Assembly (NCBI GenBank): GCA_003645395.1
Contig: QNFC01000029.1
Location: 1 to 11,707 of the forward strand
Origin: Gammaproteobacteria bacterium
Lineage (GTDB): Bacteria > Pseudomonadota > Gammaproteobacteria > Immundisolibacterales > Immundisolibacteraceae
DNA: 11,707 nt
Direction of reading: 5' to 3'
The position numbers and the translations under genes were made by a program. This document shows, in pieces, positions 1 to 6,314 of this stretch (its first letter is position 1; each line of letters begins with the position of its first letter). The notes under the pieces are model-generated. The model saw only the letters and a list, made by a program, of their open reading frames with translations, was not told where the DNA came from and made no database searches.

Positions 1-306
1 AAGTGCTGCGGCAACGGTGTTTACTTCGTCATACAGTTCCGTGTAGGTCCAGCTTTTGGTCTGGTTGACCTCGGTGGATTCCCAGACCAATGCTGCCTGG
101 TCGCCGCGGCTCTCAAGGTGGCGATCAATGGCGTTGTAGCAAAGATTGGTCTGGCCGTCCTTGTACCAGCTAATAAAGGGTGGCGTACTGGCGTCGAGGA
201 TTTGAGTCGGTGGGCGATGCCAGTCGATACGCTCGGCCTGCTGCGCCCAGAACTCTTCAGGTTGCTCAATGGATGACCGATAGGTCTCTTCGTAAGATCT
301 GGACAT
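1..306 (-). CDS. prpE: Propionate--CoA ligase, N-terminal fragment (runs off the window)
   Basis: The first 102 codons are present; the gene continues past the left edge. The enzyme activates propionate to propionyl-CoA with ATP through an acyl-adenylate, feeding the methylcitrate or methylmalonyl route. The visible part is the ACS N-terminal cap domain before the AMP-binding domain. It matches E. coli PrpE as I remember it: EEFWAQQAERIDWHRP near residues 18-33, then LDASTPPF, SWYKDGQTNLCYNAIDRHLE, and a YTELYDEVN stretch. The TNLCYNAIDRH signature with the IDWHRP motif favours PrpE over acetyl-CoA synthetase. The start at 306 is set by an AGGAGG 4 nt upstream and by homology of the first residues. 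It is divergent from ppsA, with 359 bp between them. Another short-chain acyl-CoA synthetase of the same subfamily remains possible because the catalytic part is not visible. Confidence 0.9.
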   Translation of the reverse strand, partial: MSRSYEETYRSSIEQPEEFWAQQAERIDWHRPPTQILDASTPPFISWYKDGQTNLCYNAIDRHLESRGDQAALVWESTEVNQTKSWTYTELYDEVNTVAAAL

Positions 307-310
307 GGTT

Positions 311-316
311 CCTCCT
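311..316 (-). promoter_or_regulatory. Strong Shine-Dalgarno for prpE
   Basis: A perfect AGGAGG on the minus strand lies 4 nt before the ATG at 306. It fixes the translation start of the prpE fragment, which the window edge otherwise leaves hard to judge. Confidence 0.8.
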
Positions 317-366
317 GTTAGGGGTATGGATGAATTTGGCGCAGCGGTACGCTGAATAATTCGCGG

Positions 367-383
367 GCTAATTAAGCATTAGC
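367..383. promoter_or_regulatory. Operator-like palindrome GCTAAT-N5-ATTAGC
   Basis: A perfect 6-bp inverted repeat with a 5-bp spacer spans 17 bp about 60 bp upstream of the prpE start. Size and symmetry fit a dimeric helix-turn-helix regulator site. It lies immediately beside the tandem repeat at 387-405, so the two may form one control region. No specific regulator is assigned. Confidence 0.35.
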
Positions 384-386
384 GCA

Positions 387-405
387 ATTAACGTAGATTA
401 ACGTA
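387..405. repeat. Two tandem copies of ATTAACGTA at 10-bp spacing
   Basis: ATTAACGTA occurs at 387-395 and again at 397-405, one helical turn apart. A third ATTAA at 371 sits 16 bp before the first copy, inside the neighbouring palindrome. Direct repeats phased at 10-11 bp are typical of sites bound by tandem monomers on one DNA face, for example response regulators or AraC-type proteins. Regulatory function is inference. Confidence 0.4.
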
Positions 406-482
406 TCGGGCATCTGTATTTTTGGTTGCTCAAGTATGCCTCAGGAGCACACTTTTCGTCAGCGACTGTCACTGTAGTTGGC

Positions 483-514
483 TCCGCCAGGATGACTCGT
501 AAGTAACTGGCGGG
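483..514 (+). promoter_or_regulatory. Hairpin upstream of ppsA
   Basis: CCGCCAG (484-490) pairs perfectly with CTGGCGG (507-513), with a possible U-G pair added at 483/514 and a 16-nt loop. No T-run follows on either strand, so it is not an intrinsic terminator. The loop contains most of one copy of the TCGTAAGTAA repeat. It may be a leader-RNA structure of ppsA if transcription starts upstream, or a DNA-level dyad. No known riboswitch was recognised. Confidence 0.35.
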
Positions 515-665
515 AAAGAGGTAAATTAGGCAAAATATACCGCCGATTTTTACCGAGACTAATTTACGTTCTCGACAGGCTCCGAATTGTCTGGGCTAGT
601 CGGTATTGTGATTATTCGTAAGTAATTTAAACCGACACCTAAACTCGTTTTTTACAGGAATTCTG

Positions 666-3032
666 ATGGCCGAATACGTTCGCTGGTTTAACACTCTGGG
701 CATGGGCGATGTTGACAAAGTAGGCGGCAAAAACGCCTCCCTTGGTGAGATGATCAGTAACCTGGCGGGTGCAGGGGTGACCGTGCCTAATGGCTTTGCG
801 ACAACGGCTGATGCCTTTCGCACGTTTCTTGCTCATGACGGACTCGACCAGCGCATTCATAAAGCTCTGGCGGAGCTGGATGTTGACGACGTGCCCGCAC
901 TGGTAAAAACAGGTGCTGATATCCGCCGCTGGGTGATCGAATTACCTTTCCCGGCAGAGCTGGAACAGGCCGTGCGCCAGGCTTACGATGAGCTGTCTGC
1001 TAAGGTGCCTGCCGCCGTGGCGGTGCGTTCGTCCGCTACCGCAGAAGATCTGCCCGACGCATCGTTTGCCGGGCAGCAGGAGACCTTTCTGAACATTGTT
1101 GGTATCGACAATGTGCTGGTGGCGATCAAAGAAGTGTTTGCTTCTCTGTTTAACGATCGGGCGATTTCTTATCGCGTGCATCAGGGGTTTGATCACGCCG
1201 AGGTTGCCCTGTCCGCCGGTATTCAGCGGATGGTCCGTAGTGATATTGGCGCTGCTGGCGTTATGTTTACCCTGGATACGGAGTCTGGTTTTCGCGATGT
1301 TATCTTTGTTACTGCTGCTTATGGCCTTGGCGAAACGGTGGTGCAGGGCAGCGTAAATCCAGATGAATTTTATGTTCATAAACAGACACTCACAGCAGAT
1401 CGGCCAGCCATTTTGCGGCGCACTCGTGGTAGCAAAGCGCTGAAGATGATTTATGGACAGACCGCCAGCGCTGGCAAATCGGTGGTGACCGTTGATGTCG
1501 ACCGCGCTGACCAGATGCGTTTTTGTCTTAGCGATGCTGATGTTGAAGCGCTGGCCCGTCAGGCGCTACTGATTGAAGCACATTACGGCCGACCCATGGA
1601 TATTGAGTGGGGCAAAGATGGCGAAGATGATCAGCTCTATATTCTGCAGGCGCGACCAGAAACTGTAAAAACCCGCAGCGATAGCCAGGTATTGCGTCGC
1701 TACCAGCTCAAAGAGCAGGGTGATGTGGTCGTCAGTGGCCGCAGCGTGGGTCAGTCAATCGGAGTCGGTAAAGTGCGCATTATTGCCGATGCGTCGGAAA
1801 TGGATCGCCTGCAGGCCGGTGAAATATTGGTCACCGACATGACCGATCCCGACTGGGAGCCGGTGATGAAGCGGGCATCCGCGATCGTCACCAATCGTGG
1901 TGGCCGCACTTGTCATGCGGCGATTATTGCCCGCGAACTGGGCGTGCCGGCGGTAGTGGGCTGTGGCAATGCCACCGACGTGCTTAGCGATGGACAGCTG
2001 GTAACCGTTTCCTGTGCCGAGGGTGATACTGGCCATATCTATGCTGGTGAACTGAATAATGATGTCACTGAAGTGGCGCTCGATAAAATGCCCGAGCCGC
2101 CGACTAAAATCATGATGAATGTCGGCAACCCCGAACGGGCGTTTGATTACGCGAGCCTGCCCAATGCGGGCGTCGGCCTGGCCCGGCAGGAGTTTCTGAT
2201 CAACCGAGTCATCGGTGTGCACCCGAAGGCGCTAATTAATTACGCCAGCGAGTCACCAGAATTACAACGCACCATTGATGAAATCACCGCCGGCTACGCT
2301 AGCCCCACCACCTTTTTCGTGGAGAAGCTGGCCGAGGGCATCGCCACACTGGGAGCTGCATTTCATCCCCATAGCGTGATTGTGCGAATGTCCGATTTCA
2401 AAAGTAATGAATATGCCAACCTGCTGGGTGGAGAAGCCTACGAGCCGCATGAAGAGAACCCGATGCTGGGGTTCCGCGGGGCGTCGCGTTATATCTCAGA
2501 AGACTTCCGCGACTGTTTTGCGCTGGAATGTGAAGCACTGAAGAAAGTTCGTGATGAGATGGGCCTGACTAATATCGAGGTGATGATTCCGTTTGTCAGA
2601 ACCCTCGATGAAGCCGCTAAAGTGATTGAGTTACTGAAAGAGGAGGGGCTAGAGCGGGGTAAGAATGGCCTGCGCCTGATCATGATGTGCGAGCTGCCGA
2701 GCAATGCCTTGCTCGCAGACCAGTTTCTCGAGTATTTCGACGGTTTCTCCATCGGCTCCAACGACCTGACTCAGCTTACCCTGGGGCTAGATCGTGACTC
2801 TGGCCTTGTGGCTGGCAGTTTTGATGAGCGCAATGAAGCTGTGAAAATTCTGATGAAAATGGCCATCGAGTCCTGTAATCGAGCGGGCAAGTACATCGGT
2901 ATCTGTGGTCAGGGCCCGTCGGATTTCCCAGACCTTGCCGCCTGGCTGATGGAGCAGAACATATCCAGCATTTCCCTGAATCCCGATACCGTGGTCGATA
3001 CCTGGCTTTACCTCGCCGGTGAGCAGGTGTAA
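666..3032 (+). CDS. ppsA: Phosphoenolpyruvate synthase (pyruvate, water dikinase)
   Basis: This cytoplasmic gluconeogenic enzyme converts pyruvate, ATP and water to phosphoenolpyruvate, AMP and phosphate. At 788 residues it matches the family (E. coli about 792). Domains in order are the pyruvate-phosphate dikinase ATP-grasp domain (about 15-340, with AVRSSATAEDLPDASFAGQQET), the mobile phosphohistidine domain (about 380-455), and the C-terminal TIM-barrel domain (about 480-780). The phospho-accepting histidine is His417 in GGRTCHAAIIARELG. The conserved active-site cysteine is Cys747 in GICGQGPSD, and the PEP-binding GSNDLTQLTLGLDRDS stretch is intact. The ATG start has AGGAA 5 nt upstream. 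No ppsR-type regulatory kinase gene is adjacent; the divergent neighbour is prpE. Pairing with prpE would suit growth on organic acids, which is inference. The gene looks fully functional. Confidence 0.97.
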   Translation: MAEYVRWFNTLGMGDVDKVGGKNASLGEMISNLAGAGVTVPNGFATTADAFRTFLAHDGLDQRIHKALAELDVDDVPALVKTGADIRRWVIELPFPAELEQAVRQAYDELSAKVPAAVAVRSSATAEDLPDASFAGQQETFLNIVGIDNVLVAIKEVFASLFNDRAISYRVHQGFDHAEVALSAGIQRMVRSDIGAAGVMFTLDTESGFRDVIFVTAAYGLGETVVQGSVNPDEFYVHKQTLTADRPAILRRTRGSKALKMIYGQTASAGKSVVTVDVDRADQMRFCLSDADVEALARQALLIEAHYGRPMDIEWGKDGEDDQLYILQARPETVKTRSDSQVLRRYQLKEQGDVVVSGRSVGQSIGVGKVRIIADASEMDRLQAGEILVTDMTDPDWEPVMKRASAIVTNRGGRTCHAAIIARELGVPAVVGCGNATDVLSDGQLVTVSCAEGDTGHIYAGELNNDVTEVALDKMPEPPTKIMMNVGNPERAFDYASLPNAGVGLARQEFLINRVIGVHPKALINYASESPELQRTIDEITAGYASPTTFFVEKLAEGIATLGAAFHPHSVIVRMSDFKSNEYANLLGGEAYEPHEENPMLGFRGASRYISEDFRDCFALECEALKKVRDEMGLTNIEVMIPFVRTLDEAAKVIELLKEEGLERGKNGLRLIMMCELPSNALLADQFLEYFDGFSIGSNDLTQLTLGLDRDSGLVAGSFDERNEAVKILMKMAIESCNRAGKYIGICGQGPSDFPDLAAWLMEQNISSISLNPDTVVDTWLYLAGEQV

Positions 3033-3053
3033 CGGCCCTTACTAGCTGCTGGT

Positions 3054-3365
3054 ATGGCGCAGGTAAAAATATACGGACTAAAATCGGTATTGCCGGCGAA
3101 TCGCGAACGTCTGTCTGCGGCGGACTTTATCTATCCGGCGGATCGTAGCGAGGCCTACACAATTATCGAAATTTCTATCTTCGAAGGCCGCTCCGCAGCG
3201 GCCAAAAAGGCACTCATCCATCTGCTCTTCTCGAATATAGAGCAATAGTGCGGCGTCAAACCGCAGGACGTGGAAATTACGATTTCAGAAACGCCAATGG
3301 CCAGCTGGGGTATTCGTGGCCTGCCTGCTGATGAATTAGCGCTGACTTATAAGGTGAAGGTCTAA
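3054..3365 (+). pseudogene. Tautomerase-family protein, broken by an internal deletion and an in-frame TAG
   Basis: Read through, the frame gives a 103-codon product in which codon 65 (3246-3248) is TAG. The first part starts MAQVKIYGLKS and contains YTIIEISIFEGRSAAAKKALIHLLF. After the stop the same frame continues with GVKPQDVEITISETP, WGIRGLPADELALTYKVKV and a TAA. This is the pattern of a small tautomerase-like family of about 128 residues, as I remember it. Two lesions are visible. The stop falls where family members read on, and a CAG-to-TAG change would explain it. Also, RERLS joins directly to AADFIYPADRSE, so about 25-30 residues between them seem to be missing. The ATG is 21 bp after the ppsA stop, with no clear ribosome site. 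The first 64 codons might still be translated, but the C-terminal half would be lost. Confidence 0.75.
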
Positions 3366-3403
3366 AACGCTGACATCAAACGAAGCCCGGGTAACCTGTA
3401 GAG

Positions 3404-4345
3404 TTAGATTGGCTCGTCGAGTCCAGGAGACGCCCATGTAGCAGGGCCGACAATACCGTCTACCGTCAGACCGTTGGTGTTCTGCCACTCTTTTACTGCG
3501 CGCTCTGTCTGGTCTCCAAAAACTCCATCGATGCTTAAAGAAATGCCATTATCCATCAGCGTAACCTGCAGTTCTCTGACAGCTGGTTGTTGGTCCATTG
3601 GAACTCTTAACCGAAGCATGGGGCGTGGGCTTTCAAGGTCAGTAGCTCGCGCATCTCCGGCGCCGGTCAGCAATGACTCCGTAAGTTGTATATCGCGACA
3701 GCTAAGCGGTAGGCTCAACGACCAGTTACCGGTGCTGATAATTTCCTGCAAAGCATCCATGCGGTAGACGGTCTTGTTCAACAATGTGTTGGAGTGGTTT
3801 GCTAACCCACTGCGGCGGGTTGCAATGTCCCGTGTCATCCACAGATGCTCGCCCACTTCAGTGGGTGCGCCGAAGGCATTGGTGGTACGGTCGTGCATGG
3901 CGTGCCAGGAACCATGTATACGGCTGTCGTAGACAACAGCGAGGGAGAGTACTTCGTTCGCGCCAATAAAATTGGCGCTCTTGACAGCCGGAGCTCAGTA
4001 AACGTTATCGAAGAAGGAATATTGAACGCGAATCATAACCGGGTCATCCCCCGCCATGCGCAGGAATCTGCTGAACTTAACTTCGTGATCCATGGAATTG
4101 TCTCGGTCATCTAGCCGTTGCAGGAAAGCACTCAGTTCATCGCCAAACTCGCAGCCTATCGCGTTGACATACGAATTAATCAGCAGGAACAGATTGCCGC
4201 TGGCGAGGGTCGTTTGCGCTCGCCCGTATGTCAGGTGGCCAGTGTCTCCTGGTAACAGGGTGACTTTGCCGTACTCGCCTCGGGCAGAGCCAGTTTCAAA
4301 TATATTAACAATCGCTTGCGCTGTGGCCTTTTGCAGATCATCCAT
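3404..4345 (-). pseudogene. GH46-type chitosanase with C-terminal peptidoglycan-binding domain, interrupted by in-frame TGA
   Basis: One reading frame of 313 codons is split by a single TGA at codon 117 (3995-3997); the frame is the same on both sides. The N-terminal part has FETGSARGEYG and LLPGDTGHLTYGRAQTT, which align with the chitosanase catalytic Glu and Asp (here Glu17 and Asp34; Glu22 and Asp40 in the Streptomyces N174 enzyme). Around the stop, DNVY-stop-APAVKSA aligns with the family's DRVYFDPAVSQA, so a TGG-to-TGA change is the simplest explanation. VVYDSRIHGSW follows. Residues 254-305 form a PG_binding_1 domain (VRELQVTL, DGVFGDQTERAVKEWQ, DGIVGPATW). The ATG at 4345 has AGGA 8 nt upstream and no signal peptide; the frame stays open upstream to 4448 but has no earlier start. 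The family would cleave chitosan or a related polysaccharide. Other genes here use TGA as stop, so recoding is unlikely. Confidence 0.75.
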
Positions 4346-4893
4346 GGGCCCAATCCTGTAATCTCTGTCTGGTACAGAGGTGGAAGTGGTCGCAATAACG
4401 GCTGCTGGTAGCGGTTTTGGTGGATCTGCAAGTTGCTGATGAGACTTTCATATGAACGACGGTCCTACATATCTAGCGGTAGTAATCGCGTCCTAACCTA
4501 TCAGTTTTTCCGGTGTGGTCGATTTCCGTCTCACTCTATTGACCATCCAGCTCACCAGAAACGAATTTTGGCGCACGGGCAGGCGTTGAGTTTATTGAGT
4601 GCAGAGGAGGTATCGTCCTCTTCGTCTTCTCAGCCCCATGGTCGTTACAAACGTGTTCCCCCTGGTTTGACAACTACCCTGCGCTGGACCAATTTACGTA
4701 GGACTCAACCAATGCAACAACGGAGCCAGACACCCTCTTGGCCGCCAAACATAACTATCGTGAGAGGGTTACTTATGTCTCAGCACTCTGTAACTGCTTG
4801 AGATATTTTTTTCGGAATGGTGATGTCTGTGCTCGCTTCCCCGGCGACTGGTCTCTGAGTCAGCTACCCGATTTCCAGACCTTCGGGGTACCC

Positions 4894-5025
4894 TCAACAT
4901 CGGCGGCCAGTGTCCTGGCATCCCTCAATTGGCCGACCCATGCCCGGGTCCAGGCTTTTAATGGCTGTGATTTGGTCTGCCGGGAAATTCAGCTGCATCT
5001 CGACCAGTTTGCTCATCGCGCCCAT
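4894..5025 (-). pseudogene. Possible gene fragment of unknown identity
   Basis: From an ATG at 5025 (or 5016) the minus strand encodes a 43- or 40-residue peptide ending in TGA at 4894-4896. It includes SKLVEMQLNFPADQITAIKSLDP, with a helix-like, codon-rich look unlike the surrounding noise. The frame stays open upstream with RRLRDLVHRPDSLNARNQQQSNRM before the ATG. Beyond the stop a neighbouring frame continues with TLAADVEGTPKVWKSG. This pattern suggests one decaying gene broken by frameshifts. I do not recognise the family, and it may be chance. Confidence 0.2.
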
Positions 5026-5156
5026 GCGGTTGCTCTGTTGTTGATTTCGGGCATTGAGTGAATCCGGTCTATGTACGAGGTCTCTAAGTCTACGGAGTTT
5101 TTTAGGTAACAGTGTCCACAGACCTGTTCAATCGCCGCAGGGAAACGGGTAATAGC

Positions 5157-5183
5157 GGTAGCCTTGATCTCGCTACCTTTTTT
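5157..5183 (+). terminator. Intrinsic-terminator-like hairpin, orphan on the plus strand
   Basis: GGTAGC (5157-5162) and GCTACC (5172-5177) form a 6-bp stem with a 9-nt loop, followed at once by six T residues (5178-5183) on the plus strand. On the minus strand, where thrC transcription arrives, no T-run follows the stem. So it does not serve thrC in the classical way. No plus-strand gene upstream is recognised, so it may belong to a lost gene or an unannotated transcript. The stem is short, so confidence is modest. Confidence 0.4.
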
Positions 5184-5240
5184 GCGGGTCCGGGCTGCTA
5201 CAGCCTTAGTGGTAGTTAAGTAATCCAGCAATAACTCATA

Positions 5241-6314
5241 TTAAACCCCCATTGCCTCTTGTAGCGCCTGGCCAATAGCCTGTTCGGTGGCATCGACCAC
5301 TTGCGGGGTGCTGCACTGGCTGATGGCGGTGTCGGGGTCTTTCAGCCCGTTGCCGGTAAGGGTGCAAACCAGGGTGCTGTTATCGGCAAATTTACCGTTG
5401 CCGGCGTCTTTGATTAGCCCGGCCAGTGAGGCGGCGGAGGCGGGTTCACAAAAAATGCCTTCGCGTTCGGCGAGTAGTTTTTGTGCGGCGAGAATCTCTT
5501 CATCACTGCACTCGTTAAACCAGCCGCCGGATTGTTGCTGAGCTTCTACGGCCAGATCCCATGATTGCGGATTGCCGATGCGAATGGCGGTGGCGACGGT
5601 TTCTGGGTGCTCTACCGGTGCGCCGCGCAGGAAGGGTGCGGCACCGCTGGCCTGGTAGCCGCACATGGTGGGCTTGCTAGCGGCCGTGCCGTTGTCAAAA
5701 TATTCACGATAGCCCATCCAGTAGGCGCTGATGTTGCCAGCGTTGCCGACGGGTAGGCAATGATAATCGGGGGCGCGACCGAGGTCGTCGACAATTTCGA
5801 ACGCGGCGGTTTTCTGACCCTGCAGGCGATAGGGGTTGATGGAGTTCACAATGGTCAGCGGCAGGGTCTTGCCGAGTTCTTTGACCAGGCGCATGCCGTC
5901 GTCGAAGTTGCCACGAATCTGCAGAATGTGGGCGCCATGCATCATTGCCTGAGCAAGTTTGCCGAGGGCAATTTTACCTTCGGGAATCAGCACAAAGGCG
6001 CGAATACCTGCGCGCGCTGCATAGGCGGCAGCGGCCGCTGAGGTGTTGCCGGTGGATGCACAGATGATTGCCTGACTACCTTCGTCGACGGCCTGGGTAA
6101 CGGCGACGGTCATGCCGCGGTCTTTAAACGAACCAGTGGGGTTGAGGCCTTCGAATTTGACATGGATGTTGAGGTTGCCAGGAATGGTCGCCGGAATGTT
6201 CTGCAGTTGAATCAGTGGCGTGTTACCTTCGCCCAGGCTGATCTGCCGGGCTTCTTTGCGGATCGGGAGGAGTGACTGGTAGCGGTCAATCAGACCGATA
6301 TAGCGATTGCTCAT
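5241..6314 (-). CDS. thrC: Threonine synthase, short (Bacillus-like) form
   Basis: This PLP enzyme converts O-phosphohomoserine to threonine and phosphate, the last step of the pathway. The 357-residue product is a fold-type II PLP protein. The PLP lysine is Lys64 in NPTGSFKDRGM, followed by CASTGNTSAAAAAYAARAG. PVGNAGNISAYW looks like the cofactor-phosphate loop, and TLTGNGLKDP lies near the end. From memory it aligns almost end to end with B. subtilis ThrC (about 352 residues), not with the longer E. coli or Pseudomonas enzymes (about 430-470). Its ATG at 6314 overlaps the hom stop as ATGA, so the two are probably translationally coupled; an AGG lies about 9 nt upstream inside hom. It is the last gene of the operon and ends in TAA at 5241. 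No terminator on its own strand was found just downstream. Confidence 0.96.
   Translation of the reverse strand: MSNRYIGLIDRYQSLLPIRKEARQISLGEGNTPLIQLQNIPATIPGNLNIHVKFEGLNPTGSFKDRGMTVAVTQAVDEGSQAIICASTGNTSAAAAAYAARAGIRAFVLIPEGKIALGKLAQAMMHGAHILQIRGNFDDGMRLVKELGKTLPLTIVNSINPYRLQGQKTAAFEIVDDLGRAPDYHCLPVGNAGNISAYWMGYREYFDNGTAASKPTMCGYQASGAAPFLRGAPVEHPETVATAIRIGNPQSWDLAVEAQQQSGGWFNECSDEEILAAQKLLAEREGIFCEPASAASLAGLIKDAGNGKFADNSTLVCTLTGNGLKDPDTAISQCSTPQVVDATEQAIGQALQEAMGV

Larger units (their letters stand above)
307..665. promoter_or_regulatory. Divergent prpE/ppsA intergenic region
   Basis: This 359-bp gap lies between two outward-facing carbon-metabolism genes and must hold both promoters. I find no open frame that looks like a gene. 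I could not place a convincing -35/-10 pair for either gene. It contains, left to right, a GCTAAT-N5-ATTAGC palindrome (367-383), a phased tandem repeat (387-405), a long-loop hairpin (483-514) and a 10-bp direct repeat TCGTAAGTAA (498-507 and 616-625). The elements near 367-405 are about 60-100 bp from the prpE start, a usual position for an operator or activator site. The later ones are closer to ppsA. Which regulator binds cannot be read from the sequence. Confidence 0.6.
4346..5240. other. About 900 bp without a recognisable gene
   Basis: This stretch lies between the broken chitosanase gene and thrC. Several open frames exist, the longest on the plus strand at 4433-4801 and 4738-5061, but their translations look like random non-coding product and I recognise none. 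On the minus strand, short stretches in different frames look more protein-like (5231-5013 and 5025-4894), as expected of a gene decayed by frameshifts. One possible plus-strand terminator is listed separately. There is no RNA gene that I recognise, no insertion-sequence ends and no clear long repeat. Confidence 0.5.

Noticed and set aside
3995..3997. TGA (and TAG at 3246) as recoded sense codons, such as a reassigned Trp codon or pyrrolysine
   Set aside because: TGA terminates alaC, hom, nlpD, merR and the Mth938-like gene here, and TAG ends ihfA. No SECIS-like or Pyl context was seen, so ordinary nonsense mutations are simpler.
4433..5061. Plus-strand open frames (4433-4801 and 4738-5061) as genes
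   Set aside because: They overlap each other out of frame, have low-complexity or random composition, no ribosome sites and no recognisable family.
4860..5130. Remnant of an IS110-type transposase, from RRLRDLV and QQQSNRM stretches
   Set aside because: The resemblance is faint, no DEDD residues or element ends are visible, and I cannot verify it without a search.
5193..5205. Hairpin GGCTG-CTA-CAGCC as a thrC terminator
   Set aside because: The stem is only 5 bp and no T-run follows on either strand.
5013..5231. Minus-strand 72-residue frame starting with TTG at 5231 as a real gene downstream of thrC
   Set aside because: Non-ATG start, no Shine-Dalgarno, unrecognised product; better seen as part of a decayed stretch.
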